Virus record (IMG/VR): IMGVR_UViG_3300045933_000271
Coordinates: 1 to 54,299 of that record
Reading direction: 5' to 3' (one strand)
DNA length: 54,299 bases
Source of the DNA: a virus
Each line of letters begins with the position of its first letter. Positions within the stretch are counted from its first letter, which is position 1. Under the pieces are notes generated by a model. It saw only the letters and a program-made list of their open reading frames with translations, had not been told where the DNA came from and searched no databases. Positions 23,882 to 32,356 of this stretch are shown here, piece by piece. A program made the position numbers and the translations under genes.

Positions 23882-24619
23882 CTACGCGACCCCCTTCCGC
23901 CAGAAAGCCATGGCATCCAGCGGAGCCCACCTGGGCGGTTCCACCGTCTCAACCGCATTGCGGTCCACGTACCGCCACGTGTTCATTCCATGGCGCACGT
24001 AGATGAAGAGGTTGTGATTCCGGACCGCGACGGCCTTCTCGCCGGCCTCGATCAGGGCGTTGAGGAAGACCACCTTCTGCCCGACCGGGAGGGGCGGATG
24101 CTTGGCGCCGTGACGGAGAACGGAGCGGGCGAAGAGGGAAGTGCCGTCGTGGAACGGTCCCTTCCAGCCGCCGATGGCATTCCCGATCCATGCCGAGATC
24201 GGGCCGCGCTTCTGGAACGGCTTAAACTTGGCGAACCGCGCGCCCGGGACGTAGACCACGTAGTCGCGCGGGATCCCGGTGATGGTCGCCCGATCCTCGG
24301 CGAGGGGCTCCAGCTGGCGCACCAGGCGGCTGGGATGGAACCAGTCGTCATCGTCCACGTAACAGAGCGCGCCGCCCTGTGCCTCGGCCAGTGCCCGATT
24401 GTGCTTCGCGCCCATGTCCTGATCGGGTTCGAGGACGATATGCCTGATGTCCCTGGCCTTGGAGAAGTCCAACCTCAACTCCCGCCGGCTTCCGTCGACC
24501 ACGACGAGCTCCTTGCGCTGCCACGTCTGGGCCCGCCACCACCGAACCGCGTTCTCAAGGAACGCCGGCCGGTTGGCAGTCACGCAGAGCCCCGAGACGA
24601 GGAGGTTGCTCATTCTCAT
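23882..24619 (-). CDS. Family 2 (GT-A) glycosyltransferase within the tail module
   Basis: About 245 residues. SGLCVTANRPAFLENAVRWW at the start, KELVVVDGSRR, GAKHNRALAEAQGG and the DXD-containing YVDDDDWFHPSRL mark a GT-A nucleotide-sugar transferase. The middle WIGNAIGGWKGPFHDGTSLF is the acceptor-side motif. It is located between hub and upstream tail genes, so it probably glycosylates a virion protein or a host target at assembly time. ATG 24619 (or 24613) follows the upstream stop closely. Confidence 0.8.
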   Translation of the reverse strand: MRMSNLLVSGLCVTANRPAFLENAVRWWRAQTWQRKELVVVDGSRRELRLDFSKARDIRHIVLEPDQDMGAKHNRALAEAQGGALCYVDDDDWFHPSRLVRQLEPLAEDRATITGIPRDYVVYVPGARFAKFKPFQKRGPISAWIGNAIGGWKGPFHDGTSLFARSVLRHGAKHPPLPVGQKVVFLNALIEAGEKAVAVRNHNLFIYVRHGMNTWRYVDRNAVETVEPPRWAPLDAMAFWRKGVA

Positions 24620-24620
24620 A

Positions 24621-26024
24621 TCAGTAGGGCGAGCAGACGGGCCCGCCGCCCGTTCCCACGCCGCCAGGTCCGATCGGCATGTGGCTGATCTCCCGGGCTC
24701 CCGGGCCGTACACGCTGACCGGCATGCTCGGCTTGGTGCCGTCGACAAGAACCACGTCGAAGCTCTCGACGTTGTCCGCCTTCAGCTGCGCCACCGAGAG
24801 CGCGATCGTATAGCGGTGCGGATCCCCGTAGGGCTCCTCCACCTCTGGGCTCGACGAGCTCTGGATGAGCGGCAGATAATCCACATCATCCATCTGGACC
24901 TTTCGCGCGCCCGTAAGAGCGGCCGAGGAAGGCGTGGAGGACCAGCGACGGATGCGCATCTTCGGAGATCCGCCCACCGTCGCGCCCCGGATCGTGACGA
25001 AGAGCAGGCTCTGATCGACCGTGTCTTCTGGGCCCGGGACCACCTGGACCATCGGTTCCGACGCGCTCGAGGGAAGACCTTCCGGAGTGGCCTGGCCCGC
25101 TTTTACGAAGAGGTCGACGCACGGCATGATCTCGGGTGCCATACAGACTTCATCCTGATCCACGACGCGGATCAGGATGGGGACGTCCACGAAGTAGAGC
25201 GAGTCCTGCTTCGAGCGGAACCGGGCGGTGAGAGACTTCAGGCCCACCGTGTTCTCGATCTGGATCACGCGGCGGTTCTCGATCGCCACCTGGTTGAGCG
25301 GGTTCACCTGGACGCCCACGCCCTCGGTCCCCGGGGTGGCATCGAAGAACGACACGAAGGCGGCGCCGCCGTAGGCCTTCTTGAAGCCGGCTTCCTCGTC
25401 GTCGCTGCTACGCCGGTGGAGTACTCCGAACTCGTCGCTCCAGCCGACCATGAAGTCCGTGCGGACCTCGAGCCAGTCGCGGGAGTCGTCCACTATCTCC
25501 GCAACGACCTCCACGGGCTCCAAGGTCACCGGGTCGAGCGCCGCCTCGCCGTTCAGGGTGACGACGTCGGCCTCGTGCTCTTGGGCCCAGAATTCGCGCT
25601 CGTATGAGCCGCGGGCTGTCTGAATCCGCACGTAGTTGCGGACCGGGCCGGACTCTGCCGTTCCCGCCACGGTCTGCCCGCTGCCGACCATGAGCTCGAA
25701 TCCATGGATACCGGGTGCCTGGAGGGTCGCCTGGGCCTTGAGGTTCGATCCGGGCTTGCCCGGTCGCTGGAAGAGGAAGATCCCCTTCAGATCGTCTCCC
25801 AGGCCAAGCGGGATGGAGAGCTCCAGACCCAGGCCGGCCAGGATGGGATTGCGCCGGTGCGACCCCGCCCGATTGAGCGTGAGTGCCACCGCGTTGACGA
25901 CCGAGTTTCCGTTCTCGACGGGATCCCGGAGGGCGGGGACCAGGCCTCGAAGGCGAGGATCCTCGGCCCGGTGGACTCGCCGGTGATCGGGGAAGGGGAC
26001 GGAGCCGCGGCCCTGGAACGGCAT
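24621..26024 (-). CDS. Tail structural protein, unknown family
   Basis: 467 residues, mostly beta and loop, with a basic N-terminus (VPFPDHRRVHRAEDPRLRG) and long polar linkers. No catalytic motif seen. Position between the smaller tail genes and the glycosyltransferase suggests a distal tail or baseplate component. It abuts its neighbour (stop 24621, next start 24619). Confidence 0.6.
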   Translation of the reverse strand: MPFQGRGSVPFPDHRRVHRAEDPRLRGLVPALRDPVENGNSVVNAVALTLNRAGSHRRNPILAGLGLELSIPLGLGDDLKGIFLFQRPGKPGSNLKAQATLQAPGIHGFELMVGSGQTVAGTAESGPVRNYVRIQTARGSYEREFWAQEHEADVVTLNGEAALDPVTLEPVEVVAEIVDDSRDWLEVRTDFMVGWSDEFGVLHRRSSDDEEAGFKKAYGGAAFVSFFDATPGTEGVGVQVNPLNQVAIENRRVIQIENTVGLKSLTARFRSKQDSLYFVDVPILIRVVDQDEVCMAPEIMPCVDLFVKAGQATPEGLPSSASEPMVQVVPGPEDTVDQSLLFVTIRGATVGGSPKMRIRRWSSTPSSAALTGARKVQMDDVDYLPLIQSSSSPEVEEPYGDPHRYTIALSVAQLKADNVESFDVVLVDGTKPSMPVSVYGPGAREISHMPIGPGGVGTGGGPVCSPY

Positions 26025-26633
26025 CTATGCACCCCCCGCCAGAAGGATCCCCGAGGGCGACTGCACCTCGCGGATCGTCTTGAAGGTCACCGAGAGGGAC
26101 ATGCGCATCATGCCGGGGCGCTTGCCCAGTTCCTCGATCAGGTACTCCCCGTCGGCCTCGCCGCAGTCCACCCGGAGGATCTCGATGTAGTACCGCTTCC
26201 AGGTCCTGTGCCGCGGCTGCCAGCCGATGTAGCGGTCTGGCGGGAGTGGATCCATCCAGAAGCGGTGAAAGTGCCGCTGCATGTCCGTCAGCGTCGACAG
26301 GGTCTCAGCGAGCCAGATCTCCCGGTAGACCACGTCGTCCGAGAACTCGTCGAAGCGGGCCACCGCCGAGCCGTCCAGCGTCTTGGTGACGACGGTGTCC
26401 GCGCGGCGCAGGCCGTCGCTCCCGAGGTTGATGATGCGGTCGGGCGTGCGCGCGTAGACCAGGTCCTCGTGGTAGGGGTGGGTCATGCGAGGACCTCCCC
26501 CGGTGATGGGGTCCCCGTCGACCGCGGCATGGAGGCGACGGTCGTAGCGCGTGGCGGGACGCCACCAGGGAGAGAGCGGATCGAAGACCGCCTCTCCGTA
26601 GTTGGACGCAAGACCGCGCGTCAGCTCGTCCAC
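26025..26633 (-). CDS. Tail structural protein, 202 aa, unknown family
   Basis: A mixed alpha/beta protein (GEAVFDPLSPWWRPATRYDRRL, DVVYREIWLAETLSTLTDMQ, RYIGWQPRHRTWKRYYIEIL) rich in aromatic residues, a character typical of small tail-tip adaptors downstream of the tape measure. It is contiguous with both neighbours. No specific family is recognised. Confidence 0.6.
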   Translation of the reverse strand: MDELTRGLASNYGEAVFDPLSPWWRPATRYDRRLHAAVDGDPITGGGPRMTHPYHEDLVYARTPDRIINLGSDGLRRADTVVTKTLDGSAVARFDEFSDDVVYREIWLAETLSTLTDMQRHFHRFWMDPLPPDRYIGWQPRHRTWKRYYIEILRVDCGEADGEYLIEELGKRPGMMRMSLSVTFKTIREVQSPSGILLAGGA

Positions 26634-26636
26634 AGG

Positions 26637-27467
26637 TTACGCCTCCTCGTCGACCGTCAGGCCGGGGGTATCCATCACGCCGTCGAGGACGCTGATCAGG
26701 AATTTGCGGTCGTTCTTGCGGATGTCGATGTCGATCGTCACCTTGCGGCGGGACATCTCCCCCTCTTCCAGTTCCTCGCCGTCAGGGATGTCTGGCGTGG
26801 CCGCCTCCGCCAGGGTCTTCGTGGTGAAGGTCCTGGAGCGGTACTCCACCACGTTCCCGACGTCGTCCCGGACGATCTGGTCCTGGATCTGGTTGCCGCC
26901 CAGCTCGCCCAGGGTGCGCTGCAGGCGGAAGTTGGCCTCGAGGAGCATGTCCGCGATCTCGTCCAGGTCCACGAGCTCCCAGGAGATGGTGATCGATTCG
27001 CCGGCGACCAGCTGCAGGTCCCACTCGATCCGCAGAGTGTTGGCGTCCAGGAGGCGAATGGTCACCCCACGGCGCGGCTTGTGCTCGAGGATCTGGACGT
27101 CCAGGTTGATCGTGTCGCCGGCGGCGGGCGGGTTGAACGTCGCGCGGACGACGGTTGCGCTCAGGAAGTCCACGGTCGCGCCACGGTGATCGTCGGTCCG
27201 CTTCTCGCGGATCTGGGTGACGATCTGCGACGCTTCCATGTCCACGGCGTTGAAGGCCGCGGAGTCCTTCGTGCCGCCCACGTCGGCGTCGGTGATCGCG
27301 ATCGCGACGCGCTGGCGGAGGAGGTTCCGCCGGCGATCGCGTAGGGTCACCTTGAGCCACGACGATCCCGGCTTGACCGGCGCGACCAGAGCGAGATCCT
27401 TCGAGGTGCCCACGTCAGCGTCGGTGATGGTCTCGACGCCGCGCTTCGCGATGCTGAGGTCGCTCAT
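26637..27467 (-). CDS. Tail protein with internal ITDADVG repeat
   Basis: 276 residues. The N-terminal region has a duplicated motif, ITDADVGTSKD (about 14-24) and ITDADVGGTKD (about 57-67), suggesting an internal duplication. The rest is beta-rich, ending with a basic-acidic tail (MSRRKVTIDIDIRKNDRKF). Directly downstream of the tape measure, so probably a distal tail (Dit-like) component by position, without sequence proof. Confidence 0.6.
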   Translation of the reverse strand: MSDLSIAKRGVETITDADVGTSKDLALVAPVKPGSSWLKVTLRDRRRNLLRQRVAIAITDADVGGTKDSAAFNAVDMEASQIVTQIREKRTDDHRGATVDFLSATVVRATFNPPAAGDTINLDVQILEHKPRRGVTIRLLDANTLRIEWDLQLVAGESITISWELVDLDEIADMLLEANFRLQRTLGELGGNQIQDQIVRDDVGNVVEYRSRTFTTKTLAEAATPDIPDGEELEEGEMSRRKVTIDIDIRKNDRKFLISVLDGVMDTPGLTVDEEA

Positions 27468-27479
27468 GGTTTCCCCTCT

Positions 27480-28958
27480 CTATGCAGTAGGAACTGCCAC
27501 AATCTCGGAGCCGCCGGCGCCCTGGGTCCCGCGGCCGTTGCGCGTGTTCCGCTCGATCCTGGACAGGAACTGGACCGCGATGCGGTTGAGGTCGATGAGC
27601 GGCATGACGCTGCGGGAAATGTCCTCTCCCACGGTCGCGATCGCTACGCTCCCAGGTCCCGCCACGATGCCGCGCATCGCTTGTGAGGACTCGACGATCG
27701 ACTGGACTCCCGTGAAGGACTCCGTGGATATGTTTCCCCGTCGCGACAACAGCGCGCCGCCGATGCCGAGCGCCGCGGTCAGCGCGCCACCGATCAGATC
27801 GCTCCCGCCGGAGATCGCCTTGAAGGCCGCGGCAAGGCCGGTCTGAACCTGCTTCATCGCCTCCGAGATCGCGTTCTCGAACAGCGACTGCCCGGCGTTC
27901 GCCAGGATCTCCATCGGCTTTTCACCGCTAAGGATCCCGCGCTCGATCGCAGAGCCGAACGACGTCGAGAAGGAGTCGGCCAGTCCTTCGAGCCTCTTCT
28001 GGGCGTCCACCTTGCCCTGCGCCGACTTCGTCTTGTCGATTGCCAGCCCGAGCGCCGTCGGGTCGGTATTGGGATCCTTCAGAAGCGCGTCCAACTCCCG
28101 GCGAGCGGCTTGCGCTTCGATCTGAATGGCCTCGAGGGGCGAGATCAGCCCCGCCTGGAGCTGGATCGCCGTTCCCTGGAGAAGCTTGGCATTTTCCTCC
28201 GCGAGCACCGCGCGATCCTTGACCCCTTCGGCGCGAAGAAGGTCCCGCAGCTTCGCGCGGGCGAGTGTGATTGCCTGTTCATCATCCCGAATATTCACGC
28301 CCGCAAGTTCGTCCGATATTTCACCGCGCCCGAGCTTCGTCCGTGTGTCTGCCTGAGCTGACAGCCTCCTACGAATCTCGTCTTCCAGCTCTTGCCGCTG
28401 GCGAGCGATGATGGAAAGATCCCGCTGATTTCCAGTCTGGGTACGACCAATGAATGCGAGGTCCACCCCAAGATCTCGGTGAGCCTGAGCCACCTGGGCC
28501 ATCGCTTGGCCGAACTCTTTCGCAGCCTCAACCCCCTTGGGGGCCGTCTCGATGAATTTGAGGATTCCCGCCGTCAGTCCCGCCACGGCTCCAATCGCGA
28601 TTCCGATCGGGTGCGGGATCGCCAGCGCGATGGCAGCGAATGCCGAAAGCCCCGTCGACGCCGCGGTAACACCCTTACTCTGGCCGTCGCCGGCGAAGGA
28701 CTGGAAGGCCCCCTGCGCGGCAAACATGACTCCGGTGAGGCGAGCGATACGGGCGGTGAGTTGAATTGACTTCTTATCGATCGCAGTGAAGGTGTTGGAA
28801 ATCCGCTGGCCGCTTGTCTGAACGCTTTTGGCCGTGGCGTCCACGCGGGTACCGAAGCTGGTCATCTCCCCCTTGGCCGCCTGGACGTTCTTCTTCAGGT
28901 CCTGATATTGGGCCTTGAGTTCGACCAGGACGGAGCCGGCATTGAATTCACCGGCCAT
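27480..28958 (-). CDS. Tape measure protein
   Basis: 492 residues, mainly helical. The N-terminus (LVELKAQYQDLKKNVQAAKGEM) is coiled; a hydrophobic stretch (FAAIALAIPHPIGIAIGAVAGLTAGIL) and long amphipathic helices follow, with a Gly/Ala-rich hydrophobic C-terminal part (DLIGGALTAALGIGGALLSRR). This fits siphovirus tape measures although it is short, implying a short tail. It would normally follow the tail chaperones directly, but a rightward gene intervenes here. Confidence 0.75.
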   Translation of the reverse strand: MAGEFNAGSVLVELKAQYQDLKKNVQAAKGEMTSFGTRVDATAKSVQTSGQRISNTFTAIDKKSIQLTARIARLTGVMFAAQGAFQSFAGDGQSKGVTAASTGLSAFAAIALAIPHPIGIAIGAVAGLTAGILKFIETAPKGVEAAKEFGQAMAQVAQAHRDLGVDLAFIGRTQTGNQRDLSIIARQRQELEDEIRRRLSAQADTRTKLGRGEISDELAGVNIRDDEQAITLARAKLRDLLRAEGVKDRAVLAEENAKLLQGTAIQLQAGLISPLEAIQIEAQAARRELDALLKDPNTDPTALGLAIDKTKSAQGKVDAQKRLEGLADSFSTSFGSAIERGILSGEKPMEILANAGQSLFENAISEAMKQVQTGLAAAFKAISGGSDLIGGALTAALGIGGALLSRRGNISTESFTGVQSIVESSQAMRGIVAGPGSVAIATVGEDISRSVMPLIDLNRIAVQFLSRIERNTRNGRGTQGAGGSEIVAVPTA

Positions 28959-28981
28959 GGCGCACCGTGTTCAAAACGGGG

Positions 28982-28987
28982 TATACT
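28982..28987 (+). promoter_or_regulatory. Candidate -10 box TATACT for the inserted rightward gene
   Basis: TATACT lies 32 nt upstream of the ATG at 29014, within a short gap after the tape-measure start. No good -35 is present at 17 nt; the assignment rests on the -10 and on the need for a separate promoter, since all neighbours run the other way. Confidence 0.35.
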
Positions 28988-29013
28988 TTCCCTGCGTTCG
29001 AAGGAGAATCCAG

Positions 29014-29397
29014 ATGGCGAAGCTGGGATGGATCGTTGCGGCGCTCGCCGCGCTTCTCGTCACAGGAGCCGCCTACACGTCGGCTCCGGTCGACGACTCC
29101 AAGAAGCTCGACGAGATCAAGGCGCTGCTCGAGGAAAGCAACCGCCTGCAGCGCATAGACGTTCACCCAAGGCGCTACAAGGCTCACGCACTTTACACGC
29201 AGTGCGATTTCGGAAAGACCTGCGATGCCCTGGAGTCCCGAGCCAACAGACACGACTTGGACTTCGACGTTTTGAAGCCGCATCATTCGTTTGTCCCGGA
29301 ATGCATGGACAAGGCTGCCTGCAAAGAGCAGGAGGTCCAATACCAGCGTCGAAACGCGGAATTGGAAGAGTTTCTTAAGAAGTCCAAGGGCAAGTAG
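29014..29397 (+). CDS. Exported small protein inserted against the tail operon (moron-like)
   Basis: 127 residues. ATG 29014 has AAGGAG upstream. An N-terminal signal segment (MAKLGWIVAALAALLVTGAAY) is followed by a charged helix (SKKLDEIKALLEESNRLQRI), four Cys (QCDFGKTC, CMDKAAC) that could form two disulfides, and a charged C-terminal helix. It is alone on this strand between the tail chaperones and the tape measure, as expected of a moron expressed by the prophage. Function unknown; superinfection exclusion would fit. Confidence 0.7.
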   Translation: MAKLGWIVAALAALLVTGAAYTSAPVDDSKKLDEIKALLEESNRLQRIDVHPRRYKAHALYTQCDFGKTCDALESRANRHDLDFDVLKPHHSFVPECMDKAACKEQEVQYQRRNAELEEFLKKSKGK

Positions 29398-29402
29398 AGC
29401 TT

Positions 29403-29747
29403 TCACTTCTTCCTCCCGCGGAGGTCCTTCCGCAGTTGGTCGACCGACTGGGCGCTGAGTCCCGGAGCCACCACTTTTCCACCCCTGCGACCGGAGGACA
29501 CGAAGTCGATCTCCTTCTGAAGCGCCCGAGAGTACGATGCCGCGGCTTCGCCCTTGCTGAAGGCTGCGCCGATGGCCGCCAGGGTGACCTGGTGTGCATC
29601 CTGCTTCCGCTTGGCCTCGATCACCGTCGCCTCTCGCAGCATAATTTCCACCATGGACCGGTCCCACACTCCATCGGGATCCGCTAGTTCACTCAGGGTT
29701 GCCAGCCCGGCCGAACACAGCCGCGCCCATGCAACCTCGATCAGGAT
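29403..29747 (-). CDS. Tail assembly chaperone extension (gpT-like), made by -1 frameshift
   Basis: Read in the -1 frame from the end of the gpG-like gene, the protein continues without a stop: ILIEVAWARLCSAGLATLSE, then ADPDGVWDRSMVEIMLREAT and on to a basic end (RKDLRGRKK). Its length (114 residues) and composition fit a lambda gpT-like domain. Starting it alone would require GTG 29669 with no good ribosome binding site. It therefore most likely exists only as part of a gpG-T fusion of about 265 residues. Confidence 0.75.
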   Translation of the reverse strand: MLIEVAWARLCSAGLATLSELADPDGVWDRSMVEIMLREATVIEAKRKQDAHQVTLAAIGAAFSKGEAAASYSRALQKEIDFVSSGRRGGKVVAPGLSAQSVDQLRKDLRGRKK

Positions 29748-30199
29748 TTCTTCGCCTGGTCCGGGGTCGTCTGCGGCTCCTCCGTCTTCGGAAGCACCTT
29801 CGACAGCACGAACCTTCCGGCCAGGCTGAACGAGTTTTTTATTGGGTCTCCGTGGCGGTTGAGGTCGAAGACCTCGCGGATCAGGGTGTGAGCGTCCTGG
29901 TGATCGATGTCTGGCCCGGCCACATCCTGATCCTTCTCGATCAGCGACATGCGTGCCACGTCGAGCACCCGGTCGCCGCCCTTCTCGAAGAAGTACTGCA
30001 GGGCCGCGTCCATGTCGCCGGCCACGTCGTCGGGAAGTCCCGCCGAGATCTTGTAGAGATGATTGGAGGCCGCCAGCCCCTTCGTATAGCTCCAGCGCCG
30101 GATCTCCACGGTCCTCCCGCAGACCGGGAGCACCACCAGCCGGGATCGTTCGATCCCGGCAGGGAGCTCGCCTGCTCCCTTCGCCACCTCGTCCGCCAT
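29741..30199 (-). CDS. Tail assembly chaperone (gpG-like)
   Basis: 152 residues. The C-terminal half (DIDHQDAHTLIREVFDLNRH, PIKNSFSLAGRFVLSKVLPK) and the location between the tail tube and the tape measure fit a lambda gpG-type chaperone. It ends with KTEEPQTTPDQAKKS and the stop at 29743-29741, just after a GCGAAGAAATCC stretch where the ribosome may slip back one base into the gpT-like frame. Confidence 0.75.
   Translation of the reverse strand: MADEVAKGAGELPAGIERSRLVVLPVCGRTVEIRRWSYTKGLAASNHLYKISAGLPDDVAGDMDAALQYFFEKGGDRVLDVARMSLIEKDQDVAGPDIDHQDAHTLIREVFDLNRHGDPIKNSFSLAGRFVLSKVLPKTEEPQTTPDQAKKS
29744..29753 (-). promoter_or_regulatory. Candidate -1 ribosomal slip stretch
   Basis: On the minus strand GAAGAAATCC precedes the gpG stop, with Lys codons AAG AAA in frame 0. 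It is not a classical X-XXY-YYZ heptamer, so the exact slip position is uncertain; the evidence is the uninterrupted -1 frame beyond it. Confidence 0.4.
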
Positions 30200-30231
30200 C
30201 TTCGCCTCCTCCTATCGAATCGCCCTCGCCG

Positions 30232-31257
30232 TTACGCCGTCTCCTTCGCGTAGTCCCCGAACGTCCCGTCCGCGTCGACCGCGATCTCGAGCGTGAGCGA
30301 CACCTTCCGGGTGTCCGACCCGTCGCCCAGGTCGATCGGGCCGTTGTTCTTCAGGAAGCAGCCCTGGAAGGGTCCCTCGATCTCGTCGTCGAACTGGACC
30401 TGGGCTTCGCATTCGATGGTGTCGCCCGGGTACATCTCGAACTTCGAGACGTTGACCTGCTGCTCGAAGAAGATGTGGATCGACGCCACCGTGCCCGGGT
30501 TCTCCAGATCTCCGTCCAGGACCGGGACGACGACGCCGTTTGTGAGATCCTCGACGTAATCGCCGCTTCCGCTGACGAAGATGTCCTCCCCATCGGCGTG
30601 CACGGCCGCCATGGTGCCCAGCTGAGCCCGGGCGAAGGTGACATCGTTCCCGTCGACGGCCGTCACCTTCAGGATCTCGTTCTGAATCTTGAGGAAGAGG
30701 CCGACTTCGAAGGTGATGCCGGGATAGTCCACGACGGCGTCCGTGATCGTGAGCGGGCTCGTGACATTGTTCCAGTCGCCGCCCGCCGTGTTCTCGGTGG
30801 AGTCGGTTTCGAGCGTGTCCTCCACGTAGGTGACATCGGTGCCCAGGGAGACCGAGCGGACGATGACGTTCTTGATCCCCGTCTTCCCCAGGGAGATCGA
30901 CACGCCGCCGCCGGGGTTCTTCACCGTGCGGTCGAACTTCTTATCCTTCGTCGAGGAGGTTGCCGCGCCGAACCCAAAGCCGTGGATCAGCTTGAGGTTG
31001 GCCATGTTGAGCTCGTCGATCACGAACTCGAGGCTGAGCTTTCGCTCCGTGATGATCTCGCGGTCCTTCGCTCGCTGCCCCAGGTAGTTCGAGAAGTGCT
31101 CGAGGGACTGGTTCTCGACGTTGTGTGAGAAGGAGACGATGTTTCCGAGCGTGAGCCAGTCTGCGGCGGCGCTCGATTCCTTGGGCCGGAGCCAGATCTG
31201 CATCTTGGTGGTGGCCCGGTAGTTGTCGCTGTTGTGTGCGCGGGAATTGTCGCTCAT
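30232..31257 (-). CDS. Major tail tube protein
   Basis: 341 residues, beta-rich, with KMQIWLRPKESSAAADWLTLGNI and later GGVSISLGKTGIKNVIVRSVS, GTVASIHIFFEQQVNVSKFE and KVSLTLEIAVDADGTFGDYA. It lies directly upstream of the tail chaperones and downstream of the tail completion gene, the standard position of the tube protein. The size, larger than minimal tubes, allows for an added Ig-like insertion. Confidence 0.75.
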   Translation of the reverse strand: MSDNSRAHNSDNYRATTKMQIWLRPKESSAAADWLTLGNIVSFSHNVENQSLEHFSNYLGQRAKDREIITERKLSLEFVIDELNMANLKLIHGFGFGAATSSTKDKKFDRTVKNPGGGVSISLGKTGIKNVIVRSVSLGTDVTYVEDTLETDSTENTAGGDWNNVTSPLTITDAVVDYPGITFEVGLFLKIQNEILKVTAVDGNDVTFARAQLGTMAAVHADGEDIFVSGSGDYVEDLTNGVVVPVLDGDLENPGTVASIHIFFEQQVNVSKFEMYPGDTIECEAQVQFDDEIEGPFQGCFLKNNGPIDLGDGSDTRKVSLTLEIAVDADGTFGDYAKETA

Positions 31258-31274
31258 GGGATCTCCTCCTCAGT

Positions 31275-31778
31275 TCACGAGAGCGTGGGGGAAGCCAAGA
31301 AATTGAGCTTGCCCGACGCGAACACCGAGGCGTCGGCCAAACGGACGTAGCTGCCGGGGAGCTTGGGAGCGCGGACTGAGATCACGCGGAAGGCCCCGAT
31401 GGACGTGTTGGGCAGGGCCTCGCTGATCCACTCCAGGAGCTCGCCCATGAGGGCGCTTACGGCGTTGTTTTCCTTGGGAAGGCGCATCACGATCTCCCCC
31501 TGGAGGATGTGCTTCCCGCCGTAGCTCGCGGACTGGATCGGGCCGGAGATCGGGTCCCCGTAGATCGCCATCACCGGCTCCCGGCTGGGGTCGAAGGACG
31601 TTCCCGGAATCAGGTCCCGAAGGATGGTGTCGATCTCCGGCATCCAGCCGGCGAAGAGGTGGCGCTTCGTCTTGAGGGGGACATCCTTCAGGTAGGCATC
31701 CGACAGGAATCGGAAGTCCTGCGCGATCCTCTCGCAGAGGCCATCTTCGAACCCGACCAGGCGGATGGCGTCGTTCAC
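31275..31778 (-). CDS. Tail terminator / completion protein
   Basis: 167 residues (LVGFEDGLCERIAQDFRFLS, VPLKTKRHLFAGWMPEIDTI, AIGAFRVISVRAP-like strands) placed between the gp10-like connector and the tail tube gene, as tail terminators usually are. It overlaps the upstream gene by 4 nt. Assigned mainly by gene order. Confidence 0.6.
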   Translation of the reverse strand: MNDAIRLVGFEDGLCERIAQDFRFLSDAYLKDVPLKTKRHLFAGWMPEIDTILRDLIPGTSFDPSREPVMAIYGDPISGPIQSASYGGKHILQGEIVMRLPKENNAVSALMGELLEWISEALPNTSIGAFRVISVRAPKLPGSYVRLADASVFASGKLNFLASPTLS

Positions 31779-32356
31779 TTGGCGCCTCCCGCGCCCAGGA
31801 TCTCGCCCACGCGGCGGGCGATGGTCGGGGCCACGTTCTGCGCCTCATCCTGGACGGTGCCACTGACGAACTGGTTGCCCTCCTGGTGGACGTGCGGGGT
31901 GAGCAGCCAATGGAACTCGCCCGTGTCCTTGTCCGCCAGGAACAGGTAGTGCAGGATCGGGACGAGCTCGAGGTTCGGCTCCTCGCGCGGGCTTGAGAAC
32001 CGCGGGCCCGTCGCCGTCATGATGGGGTCGAGCGGGATGGCGAGCATCTGCGCCTTGACGGGCACGATGTCTCCGCCCTGGTCCCGGATCCTGGCGTACT
32101 CCTTGTTGAAGCCCCACCGGACGTTGATCTCGTCGCCTTTGATCTCCGAAGGCAGCACGATTCCCGAGGCCTGCAGCTCGCCGCTCCGAACGCTGATCTT
32201 CGCCTGAGCCTTCGCAAGCATGTCCTCGGCGATCTCGACCATGGCCCGCTCCGTCGCGGCGATCGCGACCTCGGCTGCTCTGTCGAGCTGATTGTTCACG
32301 CGGTCGATCTGAGCCTTCAGATTCCCCGTGTCGACGGTGATGAACGCCTTAGCCAC
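31775..32356 (-). CDS. HK97 gp10-like head-tail joining protein
   Basis: 193 residues starting FITVDTGNLKAQIDRVNNQL, then AIAATERAMVEIAEDMLAKA and VRSGELQASGIV, matching the pattern of gp10-like neck/tail completion proteins (helical N-terminus, then a beta region with RWGFNKEYARIRDQGG). It overlaps both neighbours by a few bases. Confidence 0.7.
   Translation of the reverse strand: MAKAFITVDTGNLKAQIDRVNNQLDRAAEVAIAATERAMVEIAEDMLAKAQAKISVRSGELQASGIVLPSEIKGDEINVRWGFNKEYARIRDQGGDIVPVKAQMLAIPLDPIMTATGPRFSSPREEPNLELVPILHYLFLADKDTGEFHWLLTPHVHQEGNQFVSGTVQDEAQNVAPTIARRVGEILGAGGAK

Noticed and set aside
28967-29158. Plus-strand frame in another phase over the inserted gene
   Set aside because: Overlaps the better-supported frame starting at 29014 with ribosome binding site and signal peptide.
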